Source: Thraustochytrium sp. TN22
Lineage: Eukaryota > Sar > Bigyra > Thraustochytrida > Thraustochytriidae
Length of the DNA: 64,000 nucleotides
NCBI GenBank assembly: GCA_013306675.1
Contig: JABLUY010000007.1
Location: 1 to 64,000, forward strand
Direction of reading: 5' to 3'
Below the pieces are notes generated by a model. It searched no databases and was not told the DNA's origin. It worked only from the letters and a program-made list of their open reading frames with translations. This document shows positions 48,943 to 58,143 of this stretch, piece after piece; positions within the stretch are counted from its first letter, which is position 1, and every line of letters begins with the position of its first letter. The translations under genes and the position numbers were made by a program.

Positions 48943-49564
48943 TGCCAGGAATGATGCGAGGCCGCGTCGCTTCGCAGCGCGCTGCGCTACGCATGAGCGA
49001 GCGAGAGCCTTCGCGGGGTCGTGCGACTGCTCTCAACGATGCCAATCGCGCGCCGCCGCGTGTACGCCTTCACAGTCAGGACGAGGCGCCGTGCGCGGCC
49101 CACAGCCACTGGCAACTTGAATGCCGTTGGCTGCGACACCGTGACCGCGCTTCAGCGTTTTCGGGCGGGGGGGGGTTGGGGGGACATGTCCTCGGTGTCA
49201 GCCAATGGTGTGCGAAAAAAAAACCGAACTTCTTCTTCTCAGTCAAGATGAACATGAATTCTGGCCTCAAATCTTGCCAACTAAAAGTGTCGGTCTTCAG
49301 CCAGCGCCTCAGGCTGAGCTGCGGTTCGTCTTCAAACCTCCTGGCACTATCAGGGCACGCGCCGAAGTGGCGAACCCTGTTTTGTTTTGATGCGAGGCCG
49401 CGACTTGACTGGATGCCTCAATCAGCCTGATCGCCGCCCAGCTAGCTACTAAGTTAGAGATCGACTGCTGCTGCTGATTGATCACTGCTGCAGACTCTCG
49501 GGCAACCTACGAGCAGCGAGCGAGCAAGCTTTCGCAGAACCGGCACACGGCGGTGCGCGGCGCA
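48943..49564. promoter_or_regulatory. Divergent region between ANK-SAM and TPR genes
   Basis: Contains a 10-G run at about 49166-49176, an A-rich patch (49210-49225), and a CTAG-bearing patch (GCTAGCTACTAAGTTAG) at 49441-49457 with a CTGCTG run close to the TPR start. No gene is seen. Confidence 0.45.
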
Positions 49565-51001
49565 ATGGATGTGGACGAGCGTGTCGAGGAGCTAGTGATG
49601 CGCGCAGAGGCCGCCGCGCACGGCGCGCACAGCGATCCGGAGCTTGCGCTCACGCTGTATGCCAAAGCATCCTACCTGGCGCCCACGCACGCAGGAGCGC
49701 TCGAGGGCCGCGCCAACGTGTTTCTTGGCCTTGGCGACCTGGCAAGCGCCGTTGTCTTTCTACGCAGAGCGCACCATGCCGAGAAGCACAGCACCGCCGC
49801 GCGGCGCCAGAGGCTGGCCGAAGCACTGGACGCGCTCGGCTGTGTGCTACTGGAGGAAGGCGTGCAAGAGCGCGCGCTGAGCTGCTTTAATGAGGCCCTG
49901 GAGCTGGAGAAGCGAACGGCGTCCTACTGGACGCACCGCGCTCTGGCACACCTGAGTGCGGGCGACGTGCACGCCGCCCTGAGTGACCTGCAGCTGGCCA
50001 TCAAGTTCGCACCAGAGGACGTAGACCTCGTCATCCTGCGAGCTAAGCTTTTCTGGAACATGCAGATGCAGGAGAAAGCCATGGCGGACATGAAGCGCGC
50101 CAAGGAACTCAGCCACGGACGGCATCCGGCCATTGCGCGCTTCGAGCAGGATGTGGCAGTCACCTCCGACGCCAGCTCCGAGACGGTGTCCAAGAGTATG
50201 CTCTGCGGCGACTTCGCCAAGGCGCTCAATCAGCTGAGGCTGGCGCTCCGCGCCAATCCGGGCAACGTGCACCTGCTGCTGCAGGCCGCCGTGGCTGCAC
50301 GTCAGACGGGCAATCTTGAGTTGGCAGCGGGCTTCTCGGAACAGGCAGAGAGGACTTCGCAGGCGAGCTCGGCCTCCGAGGCCGCCCAGGCACGCTTGCA
50401 GCGCGCCCTCGTGTATAACGACTCGGCCGCCAGCATCATCGCGCAGGGCCACAAGGTTGACCGGGCGCTCGCCAAACTCGATGCCGCTATTGCCCTGCAC
50501 GACTCGTCGTCTATATTCTTCCGCAACCGCGGCGACTGCCACCGCTTGATGTGCGACTACTCGCGCGCGGAGCAGGACTACCAGCGCGCCAAGGTACTGG
50601 ACCCCGGCGACGCTGCCGTGGACATCCGTCTGGCCCTCCTGGCCTACTACCGCGGCCAGCTGCTCTTCAATTGCGGCAGCTACCCGGAGGCAGAGCGTGC
50701 CTTTAACGAGGCCATCTCACTCTCAAACGGTGCGGTCTCGGAATACTTTGCCAACCGTGGCCTCGCCAAAATTTGCCAGCTGCGTATAAATGCGGCGCTG
50801 CAGGACTTCGAGCACGCGCTGCAGCTCGATCCGGCGAATACCAGGGCGCGCTCCTGGCTCGCGCAGTCGAAGCGGCCCTCGAAGTCATCTGACACCGAGT
50901 CCTGTGCCAGTAATCATGACAACAACGACAACAACAAGACGACCACGACCACGAAAACGACGACGAGGACGGCGACGACGAAGAAGAAGAAGAAGAAGTG
51001 A
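49565..51001 (+). CDS. Tetratricopeptide repeat protein
   Basis: A single exon encodes 478 aa from MDVDERVEELVMRAEAAAH. Around nine TPR-like units run from residue 20 to 440, with the usual A-x-x-x-Y/F-x-x-A-L spacing (ALSCFNEALELEKRTASYWT, YSRAEQDYQRAKVLDPGDAA, YPEAERAFNEAISLSNGAVS, ALQDFEHALQLDPANTRARS). The C-terminal tail is low complexity: Asn/Asp, then Thr/Lys and six lysines coded by a degenerate ACG/AAG triplet run. Repeat spacing and Y-F-A-N-R-G-L-A features resemble the TTC16/TTC6 group, some of which are ciliary. Function is unproven. Confidence 0.8.
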   Translation: MDVDERVEELVMRAEAAAHGAHSDPELALTLYAKASYLAPTHAGALEGRANVFLGLGDLASAVVFLRRAHHAEKHSTAARRQRLAEALDALGCVLLEEGVQERALSCFNEALELEKRTASYWTHRALAHLSAGDVHAALSDLQLAIKFAPEDVDLVILRAKLFWNMQMQEKAMADMKRAKELSHGRHPAIARFEQDVAVTSDASSETVSKSMLCGDFAKALNQLRLALRANPGNVHLLLQAAVAARQTGNLELAAGFSEQAERTSQASSASEAAQARLQRALVYNDSAASIIAQGHKVDRALAKLDAAIALHDSSSIFFRNRGDCHRLMCDYSRAEQDYQRAKVLDPGDAAVDIRLALLAYYRGQLLFNCGSYPEAERAFNEAISLSNGAVSEYFANRGLAKICQLRINAALQDFEHALQLDPANTRARSWLAQSKRPSKSSDTESCASNHDNNDNNKTTTTTKTTTRTATTKKKKKK

Positions 51002-51413
51002 GGAGGGTGTGACCGGTGAGGCGAGACCACTTTAATCATGCCATGATGGCATCGCATGACTGACGTTGTGAAGACGACCAAGGCATAGGCCTAGTTACTT
51101 ACCCCGACCTTACCCCTCTGCATAATCATCATCACGGACTGTGTTCCAATAACTTGAAGAGAATTCGAGCTTGGCCCCTTGCTTGGGACGAGCGAGTCCG
51201 TGGCGCAACGGGTTGCGCTGGCCGCGACTCGGACGGGCGCTCAAACTCGGCAGAGCCAGACGTCTCCAGACAGAGAAAGACAACTCCTGCGCGTGCGCGC
51301 AGTGGCGCGCAGCGTACGCAGCGTGCGCAGCGTGCGCAGCGTGCGCAGCGTGCGCAGCGTGCGCGCCGCTCCGCGTCGTCCTTGCCGGCACCGAGACCCG
51401 CTTCGTGACGAAG
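51002..51413. other. Intergenic region with nonamer repeat upstream of BIVM-like gene
   Basis: Lower-GC 3' flank of the TPR gene (with CCTAG near 51090) followed by a GTGCGCAGC nonamer array at about 51309-51365 that ends about 50 bases before the next ATG. The array reads as repeated Ala/Ala/Cys or Arg/Ser/Val in the six frames. Confidence 0.55.
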
Positions 51414-52682
51414 ATGCAAGAGCTGCGCGCCGAGAGCGCCGCGTGGATGGACGGGCACGCACGCGCGCTGCTCGAGGAGGTGCTCGAGGAGCTGGTCCGC
51501 GTGAGGCCCCGTGCAGGCAGGGTGCGCGAAGTGGTGCTCCGGCAGGTGCTGGCGCACCACGAGAAGGAGAAGGAGGTTGGGGCCTTGATGCTCTTCGCTG
51601 TGCACGAGGCCGCCTTTCGCGCCTTCGTGGAGCAGTCCTCGCCAGCCTGCGCCGCGGCCTGCGTCGCGGGCGCCGTCAATGCAGTGCTCGCGCTGCAGGG
51701 CGAGGAGCGCTGGACGCAGCTCACGGTGATGGCCATTCTGATAGAGCTCATGCGAACGCGCGTGCAGCGTGTGCAGGCGCGACTCGAGCGGCTCCTCGGG
51801 GGCGAGCTCGCTGAGGTGCGCCGCGCCGTGGACGAGGCCGACCTCGAGTCGCTCGCGGACCTGCGCCTGTTGGTACAGTCGGCTGACTGTGAGGCCGCTC
51901 CAGGCTCAGCGGTCGAAGAGCTTCGCGCGGTCTTGCTCGACGCGGTGCCCAAGGACACAACAACCGCGGCGGGCTGCGTGTCCGGCCGCACCACGGGCTC
52001 TCAGGAGGAAGACGACGAGGAGGACGAGGAAGAGCCATCGCCGCAGCTCGACGCCGGGGCGAAATCGCCGCCCTGGAACCCTGAGCGGGAGCTAAAGCTG
52101 TGGCTGCGTAAGTGCCGTGGCTTGCGCCGCCTTCGTGACGCAACGAAGCCTAGCACGGGCTGCATTGGTAATTGGGGCATCAAGGTACGTCGAGATCACA
52201 CATATAAGTGACCAGATTCAGAGGCTGGTTGCCATGCGTACAGAGGCATCCATCATTCACTCACGTGTCTGGGGCACTGCACGCACATTGCACAGGGTGC
52301 GGTCGAGACTATTTCGGCGGAGCTGAGCGGGGCAGCTGGCTTGGAATGCTTTCAGCTCTTGGGAAAGACGGCCGCCGCCAAGGTGCGCCTGAGCGGGAAG
52401 GATGATGCTGAGAGGGTGGACGCGCAATGGGCCGCCGTAATGACCCACTTTAGTCACCAGCAGGAGGCAAACGCGAGCGCGCTGCTCTTCCACCTGAAGA
52501 ATCATTATGCGCTCATCTTCGCCCTGCGCGTGCGCGCCGACGGGACTCGTGAGGTTTTGACCGCGCGCAAGGGTCAGGCGCCCAAGCATTGGATATCCTT
52601 TGATGAGATTCGTGCGACCTGCTTGCGGTGGGCAGGCCACTGCATCATGGTTGTGCGCGCCGTTCGAGCTCGCTCTTGCTAG
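51414..52682 (+). CDS. BIVM-like protein, two exons
   Basis: Exon 1 is 51414-52184 and exon 2 is 52296-52682, joined in phase 0 by a 111-base intron (gtacgt donor, ttgcacag acceptor); 385 aa. The C-terminal half fits the BIVM (basic immunoglobulin-like variable motif-containing) family: [13 protein letters not shown] at the exon junction and, in exon 2, [40 protein letters not shown] and RWAGHCIM. The family resembles papain-like folds; the conserved CIGNWG cysteine and the NHYALI histidine are candidate catalytic residues. That reading is inference. The N-terminal half (about 1-200) is helical and shows no family. Start: first in-frame ATG after the nonamer array. Confidence 0.8.
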
Positions 52683-52774
52683 CCAGCTACTAGCTAGAGA
52701 TACGAAGTCGCGGTTGAAGCTGCAGTGGAGCTTGGCCGTAGCTTCGTAGTGACCGCGTGGAGCTCGAGCTCTGC

Positions 52775-54241
52775 TCAGCTCAAAGCGGTCACAAAGGCTG
52801 CCAGGACCGCCTCGCGATCAATCGCAGGTAGAATCGAGAGCGCTAGAGCCGCCCGACGAGAGGTCAAGATGACTGTGTCCAGCTCTCCCTTTGCCGCCGC
52901 CGCCCCCACCGCCGCCGCAGCAGGAGCAGCAGCAGTGGCGGCGTGACTGTCGTCCTTCGTCTCGCGGCCGGCCTGAAGTGCAGCCATACAGCCCTGCGCA
53001 CGGTCTTCCGCCAACGCGGAGGCGGCATAAGCATCCTGCACATCTTCGGCGCGCTGCGGCGCAAGCTTGCGGAGCTTTTGCAAGCACTGAAAGCAGCGGC
53101 GCGCACGGCGCTTGCGAGTTTGTCGCTCCGCTCCAATGAGACTGAGCCGGTACTCGTTGAAAAGCGGCGCGCGGTCCTCAACGTCTAAGCGCGCGAAGCG
53201 CTCATCGAATTCGAGCTTGGGGACCCAGTTCTCCCAATGCGAGTACGGCTGGATGCCCTTCTCCTCGAGCATCTCAATGAACTCGTCCCGAAACAGCTGG
53301 CGCTGCATGCCGAGGTAAGCCTGGCGGGAAGCCTCGCGGCGTTCCTCCTCCGCTGCGGCTGCTGCACGCGCCGCCGCAATCGCGGCGGCCGACTCGTCGC
53401 CGTCCCCGCCCTCGGCGGCGTCGGGGCCGGTGGCCACCTGGCTCTCCCCGTCCGCATCCTGCAACGGGTCATTGCCTCCAGTGTCCACTCCCTCGCCTTG
53501 GCGGTCGACCTTGCCCTCTTCTTTCCCGCTCTCCTCCTCTTTCTCACTCTCGTCGTCATCGACGTCGACGTCGCCATCATCCTCCTCGTCGTAGTCGTCG
53601 TAGTCGTCGAAGCCTTCTGGAATGTAGTACTCGTCGCCTTCGTCATCCACAAGGTTGAGATCCTCCTGATCGCCTTGCGTGCCCTCGCCTTGGTCAGACT
53701 CGAGGCGAGCGAGGTAGTCCGCGAGCGGCTCCTCGCCTTCCGGGTGAGGCCCGAGCACGGCGGGCCTGTGCCACGTCTTCTCGTGGGACATCTTATTGAA
53801 GTAGAACTTGCGGTTGCGGTCGGGATCAACGTACTCGAGCCAGCTGCGCGCATCATTGACCGGCTGTTTGCCCTCGCAGCCGGGCGGCACGCGCCAGGTG
53901 CTCTCGCCGGACTGCGTGTTGACGAAGTAGGCCCGTGGTGCGGAGGTGGACCCAGGTGGTGGCTGCCAGCGATAGCACTCCCAGCTAGCGACATCGTTCA
54001 CAGGCAGGGCCGTCGCCTGGGCGTCCTCCGGGGGTGCATCCCAGCGCGTCGCGCGCGAGCGCGGTTCGTAAAAGTACAACCGTCCTTGAGGCGCCCTGTA
54101 CATGAGCCACCGCCTTGGCCTCTCATGGCGCTGCTCTTGCCGCCGGCGCTGCTCTTGCTGCGGCGGCCTTGGCAGCGTCGGCGTTGGCGTTGGCGACGGG
54201 CGTGCAGCAGCGGCCTTGGCCGGCGCCGATCTGGACGCCAT
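52775..54241 (-). CDS. WW and FF domain protein (PRPF40/TCERG1-like)
   Basis: A single exon encodes 488 aa. Three WW or WW-like domains: about 45-73 (RLYFYEPRSRATRWDAP), 87-121 (RAYFVNTQSGESTWRVP, with a proline insertion) and 133-160 (KFYFNKMSHEKTWHRPA). An acidic low-complexity linker follows (about 170-290). An FF domain at about 315-375 has the pattern FRDEFIEMLEEKGIQPYSHW ... RFARLDVEDRAPLFNEYRL. WW+FF combinations link pre-mRNA splicing and RNA polymerase II CTD, as in Prp40 and CA150/TCERG1, but those have several FF repeats while I see one. The tail is Ala-rich. Convergent with the BIVM-like gene, 92 bases apart. Confidence 0.82.
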   Translation of the reverse strand: MASRSAPAKAAAARPSPTPTPTLPRPPQQEQRRRQEQRHERPRRWLMYRAPQGRLYFYEPRSRATRWDAPPEDAQATALPVNDVASWECYRWQPPPGSTSAPRAYFVNTQSGESTWRVPPGCEGKQPVNDARSWLEYVDPDRNRKFYFNKMSHEKTWHRPAVLGPHPEGEEPLADYLARLESDQGEGTQGDQEDLNLVDDEGDEYYIPEGFDDYDDYDEEDDGDVDVDDDESEKEEESGKEEGKVDRQGEGVDTGGNDPLQDADGESQVATGPDAAEGGDGDESAAAIAAARAAAAAEEERREASRQAYLGMQRQLFRDEFIEMLEEKGIQPYSHWENWVPKLEFDERFARLDVEDRAPLFNEYRLSLIGAERQTRKRRARRCFQCLQKLRKLAPQRAEDVQDAYAASALAEDRAQGCMAALQAGRETKDDSHAATAAAPAAAAVGAAAAKGELDTVILTSRRAALALSILPAIDREAVLAAFVTALS

Positions 54242-54678
54242 GCCTCTTGCAACCGTGCGGTGCCGTGCGTGCGCGCGTGCGTGGCGGTGTCACTTCTTGT
54301 TGTTTCAAGTTTGCCTCGTTGTCACCTTGCCTGGTCCTGGTCCTGCCGCGCCACCGGAGAGCCAGGAGAGGGATGACCAACCGCACCACAACGGCGGCGG
54401 CGGGCGCGTCTCAAAGAATCAAGCCGAAGCTACGCAGCTACGCGGACGGGCATGGGCATGTAGGATATGGTGTCTCTTTGTGTCTAAGTACAGGTGGGAG
54501 AGCGCTTGCTGACCCGGGGAGCAGGCAGCAGCTGATCTCTCTCTCTCTCTCACGTTCTCTCTCTCTCTCTCTCTCTCCGGTGGATCGGATCGGGTCGGGT
54601 CGGGTCGGGTCGAGTCGAGTCGAGTCGAGCCGGGTCGCGCAAAGACGTCTTGGCATGGCAAGCGACGGCGGCGGCGCG
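54242..54678. promoter_or_regulatory. WW/FF upstream region with TC and period-5 repeats
   Basis: A (TC)n run at about 54535-54578 passes straight into a (GGGTC)n/(GAGTC)n pentanucleotide array at 54584-54638. Also the 3' flank of the chalcone-isomerase-like gene. No gene is seen. Confidence 0.6.
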
Positions 54679-56196
54679 CTAGACCAAGAGGTGCACGAGG
54701 CTGGTGAGAGCGGTGCCGCGTGCTTCGAGGTGGCGCTTGAAGAAGGCACGGCCGAGCGTGCTGGAGCCGACCGGGTACTCGGGCACGTCATCGAGGATCA
54801 TGTTGACCGGCTCGTCCTTGTTCCAGTGCAGCCACATGATCTCGTCGGCACGCAGGTGCGGCGGGAACCAGCCGCGCAGCGTGCGCAGGTCAACGGCTAC
54901 GAGGTCGGCCTGCGGCGGCGAGTAGAGCGTCTGCAGCACTGGCGCCAACTCGGACGTGTAGTAGTCGGCGACCGAGGCACCGGGCTGATCGCTAAGCATG
55001 ATGACGCAGAGGCTAAGCGGGATGCCCGAGTCCAGGACGGCCTGCTCGAGGTCGGCGTAACGATGCGCCTCAGCAAGCTCCTTCCAGGACGCCGCGTGCG
55101 AGGACGCGTTGCTGACGTAGAGGCCCGTGACCTCGCTCCAAGAGTTGTTCTCGCTGGGACGCAGGCTGAGCCCAAGCAGGTTGTAGGCGCCATGGTGCAC
55201 GCCAGGGGGCGTGATGCGGAGCGGGAATTTGACGCCAGTCTTGCGCTCGTGCGCCGTGCCGTTGGCGACCCAGGGCAGATCGGGCGAGGACGGCGTGAAG
55301 AAGCCGAGTTGCAGGAGGCGCCAGGCCGCTAAGCCCGAGATCAGGAGCACGAGGAAGACGAGCGCCGAGTTGCACAGGAGCGCGTACCTCTTCGTGGCCT
55401 TGGACGAGGCCTGGCGGCCGCCTCGCCCGCGGCCTGGCGCGTTGTGCTGCCGGAGGTAGAGGTGCAGCGGGATGTCGTCCTCCTCATCGTCGTCCTCGTA
55501 GTCGGCGGCCCAGGCCGGCAGCAGCGGCGTGGCGGCCGCGAGCGCCGGCGTGGTCTCTACGGTAGTGGCCAGAGAGGGCGCCCCGGCGGCGGTGGGCCCC
55601 GGCCTGACGGGCGGCCGCCACCAGCCGGCGCTGAGCCGCCGCTCAACGTCTGCAGCCAGGCTATCCGCGGCGTGCTGTCTCCTGCCCGCGGCAGCGTTCC
55701 AGGGCGCGCGGTGCTGCACGTCCTCCTCGTCTAGGAGCGCCACGTACGCGTCTGCGTCCTCTGCAAACGTCACCCTGCGCGCGGGCGTGCCGCCGCCCGA
55801 CACCGAGCCCCTGCGCGCGGGCGTACTGCCGCCCGCCCCGGCCCCCCGCGTGGCCTCTCCTATGTACACACTCTGCGGCGTGGGCGACTCCGAGCTGCGC
55901 ACCACCACCACCACCACGGCCGGCTCCTGGCCCTGGCCCTGGCCCATCTTCTTCTTCTGCTGCTGCTCCCGCTGCTGCTGCTGCTGCTGCTGCGCGCCCG
56001 TCGCGCCCGTCGCGCCGGCGCCCTCGTCCGCGCTCGCGCTGCGCGCGCGCGTTCTTGCCTCCTTGTCCCGCGCGTCGCCGGGAGCCCCCCTGGCCGCGGC
56101 CGCCGCCATGCCGCGCGCGCCGCCGTCCGGCCGCCGCGGCGGCGGCTCCGCGCCGCGCGCCGCGCCGCCGCCGCCTCGCCGCGAGCCCGCCTCCAT
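54679..56196 (-). CDS. Single-pass membrane protein with chalcone-isomerase-like domain
   Basis: A single exon encodes 505 aa. The N-terminal ~270 residues are low complexity (Gly/Ala/Arg, a Gln run, a valine run) with an acidic DYEDDDEEDDIPLHLYLRQ segment. One membrane helix follows at about 276-298 (LLCNSALVFLVLLISGLAAW). The C-terminal ~200 residues have the layout of a chalcone-isomerase-like (CHI-fold, Chalcone_3) domain: FPLRITPP, YNLLGLSLRP, VTGLYVSN, then a helix and strand (LCVIMLSDQ), a second helix (VADYYTSELAPVLQTL), HWNKDEPVNMILDD and LGRAFFKRHLE. CHI-fold proteins outside plants are mostly non-enzymatic or fatty-acid binding. Assignment rests on pattern only. Confidence 0.65.
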   Translation of the reverse strand: MEAGSRRGGGGAARGAEPPPRRPDGGARGMAAAAARGAPGDARDKEARTRARSASADEGAGATGATGAQQQQQQQREQQQKKKMGQGQGQEPAVVVVVVRSSESPTPQSVYIGEATRGAGAGGSTPARRGSVSGGGTPARRVTFAEDADAYVALLDEEDVQHRAPWNAAAGRRQHAADSLAADVERRLSAGWWRPPVRPGPTAAGAPSLATTVETTPALAAATPLLPAWAADYEDDDEEDDIPLHLYLRQHNAPGRGRGGRQASSKATKRYALLCNSALVFLVLLISGLAAWRLLQLGFFTPSSPDLPWVANGTAHERKTGVKFPLRITPPGVHHGAYNLLGLSLRPSENNSWSEVTGLYVSNASSHAASWKELAEAHRYADLEQAVLDSGIPLSLCVIMLSDQPGASVADYYTSELAPVLQTLYSPPQADLVAVDLRTLRGWFPPHLRADEIMWLHWNKDEPVNMILDDVPEYPVGSSTLGRAFFKRHLEARGTALTSLVHLLV

Positions 56197-57390
56197 GCCG
56201 CCGCGCGCGCCGCGGCCCGCGCCGCCGAGCGGGCGGGGGGCGCGAGGGGGAGGGGAGCGACCGAGGCGCGCGAGGAAGGGAGAGAGAAAGAAGAATCGCG
56301 CTTGCTTGCCTGCCTGCCTGCCTGCCTGCCCGCCTGCCTGCTGCCTGCCGCCGACTCGCGCGCTGCCCCCGCGCCGCGCGCCCGCCGCGCTGTGCGCCGA
56401 CGCGCGCCACTTGGGCGCGCCGGAGCGGGCACTTGCGGGCCGCGGATACCCGACTTGCGCCGCGCCCGCGCCGCCCGCGGGGGCACCTCAGCCTCGGCGG
56501 CCTAACCGCGCGCTCTGCGGTTGGACCGCTTCTTGGACACTGGATGACCAAGCTAACCATGTCATCTCTCGGCCGGACGATAACTTAGATCAGTCCGAGT
56601 CCAACAGGGAGGACAGAAGCAACCAACTTGTATTTTTAACGTAAAGCTAAGTTAGCCGCCAGCCATGGCAGCCAGGCCGGAGCCTCGGAGAAGCCACCGC
56701 CCCAGGCCGCCCCAGGCCCGCCCCAGGCCGCCTGGCTGGTTCTCTGCTGCGCAGCTCGCTTGTTCTCACCGTGAATCAGAGTCAGGCCCACGGGAGAGGA
56801 CGAGAGAGGCTGCCACTGAAAGAGACGCCACGATGGCTCGAGCCAGTGCCTGGGGTGGCTGGCGCAGCGGTCGTGGCCATGGTGGGTGGCGGAGAGCGAG
56901 ACGACGAGGAGGAAGGAGGCCGGAGCGCTTCAAGTTCGCTGGCTGGCGCAAACTAACAGCTGAGCGCAAGGCTGCAACTTACAGTCGAGTGCAAGGCGTG
57001 CAAGAGAGTCTGTGTTGTTTCAGGTGGCGTGCGGCGCAAGGTGCGACGAAGCGCTCTGCGCGGCGCGCGCTGCCATGCCATGCCCGCCAGCCACTTGGCG
57101 CAAAACAGCCTCGCGATGAACCTCACAGGCTGGTCTTGACTCCGAGTCTTCTGCCGGTCTGCAGCAGTGGCGGTCTGACTCTGTCACGGTCCGCGCACCG
57201 TCACTCCGTGCCGTTATTGCCATGAAGCGTCGCTCTGCTCTGCTAATGGCCAGCTGCGTGGCGCGGCGCTCCCCTCCTCTTGAAGATGTACGCGCGTTGG
57301 AGGAACTCATCAGCACGCCCGCGGCGCGGAGCGGAAGCGCGGCGGCGTCGCTGCAGAGAGGCAGCTGAGCGGACGGGCGTGCAGACGAAG
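56197..57390. promoter_or_regulatory. Divergent 1.2 kb region between CHI-like and hypothetical genes
   Basis: A (TGCC)n tetranucleotide run lies at about 56305-56345, close to the CHI-like start. The rest alternates GC-rich shadows. A 186-codon plus ORF starting at 56665 is Arg/Ala/Ser-rich and non-protein-like, so I do not call it. Confidence 0.45.
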
Positions 57391-58143
57391 ATGGCTTCGA
57401 TCTTTCGCCTACGAGAGATCAAGGGCGACGAGGAGGTGATGCTGGCACTGCAGGGCGGCGACGATGCGCTGCTCGCTGAGGAGAACGACTTCCTGCTGCA
57501 TAGACTGGAACAGAAGTTCTGGGACAAGGTAGGCGCGAAGCCTCGGGACGACTTCGACTTTAGAGATTGGTGCAGGAGCACGCTGCGCGAGATGCCGCCG
57601 GACATGCGCACGGCCAAGGTGCTGGACCTCGTGGACCTCTTTGCAGCGCGATTTAGGACTTCGCAAAAAGGGCACGAGGACGAGCTCGAAAACCGGGGCA
57701 CTGCGCAGAGCGCGTCCAGCGTCAGGCCACACAAGCCACCCTTCGACGAGGTCTTCCGTGTGCAGAGGAAGTTGCAGGGCCGTACTGCCACAATCATTGC
57801 GAGTTGTCGCACCCAAGGCTCGGCACACGGCGCGCCCCCCTGGGAGCTTCGTTTTGAGCGACACGAGACCGGCTTCGCATTTTTTGTGAGAGACGTGCAC
57901 TTTGCGACTCGCACAGCGCTCGCTCGCGAGCTCATAAGCGTCCTGGACCGCGCCGTCGAGCTGGCTGCGGTCTCGGCCAGCGAACAAAACCCAGGATGCC
58001 AGCCTTACCCATCGTGGGGCCTTCCTTCCGAGGCGCTTGCCCGTCTGTTGCGGGGAAAGCTCGTCAAGAGAGAATCTCAGCTTGATGCGCCGATGCGCAG
58101 TGACCAGGTCAGGAAGCAAGAAGATGAAGGAGCCGTAAGCTAA
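57391..58143 (+). CDS. Hypothetical protein, 250 aa
   Basis: A single exon from MASIFRLREIKGDEE; a further in-frame ATG 35 codons upstream gives an Arg-rich extension that looks less protein-like. Composition is that of a normal soluble protein: an acidic N-terminal segment (VMLALQGGDDALLAEENDFL), a central region with DFDFRDWCRSTLREM, and a C-terminal strand-rich part (WELRFERHETGFAFFVRDVH). No signal peptide, membrane helix, or known motif is seen. Codon usage is coding-like. No family recognised. Confidence 0.7.
   Translation: MASIFRLREIKGDEEVMLALQGGDDALLAEENDFLLHRLEQKFWDKVGAKPRDDFDFRDWCRSTLREMPPDMRTAKVLDLVDLFAARFRTSQKGHEDELENRGTAQSASSVRPHKPPFDEVFRVQRKLQGRTATIIASCRTQGSAHGAPPWELRFERHETGFAFFVRDVHFATRTALARELISVLDRAVELAAVSASEQNPGCQPYPSWGLPSEALARLLRGKLVKRESQLDAPMRSDQVRKQEDEGAVS

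Noticed and set aside
54115-55332. 405-codon plus ORF antisense to the WW/FF and CHI-like genes
   Set aside because: Antisense shadow; the real domains lie on the minus strand.
56665-57225. 186-codon plus ORF
   Set aside because: Arg/Ala/Ser-rich, codon use unlike genes here, no homology-like pattern; compositional shadow of GC-rich sequence.
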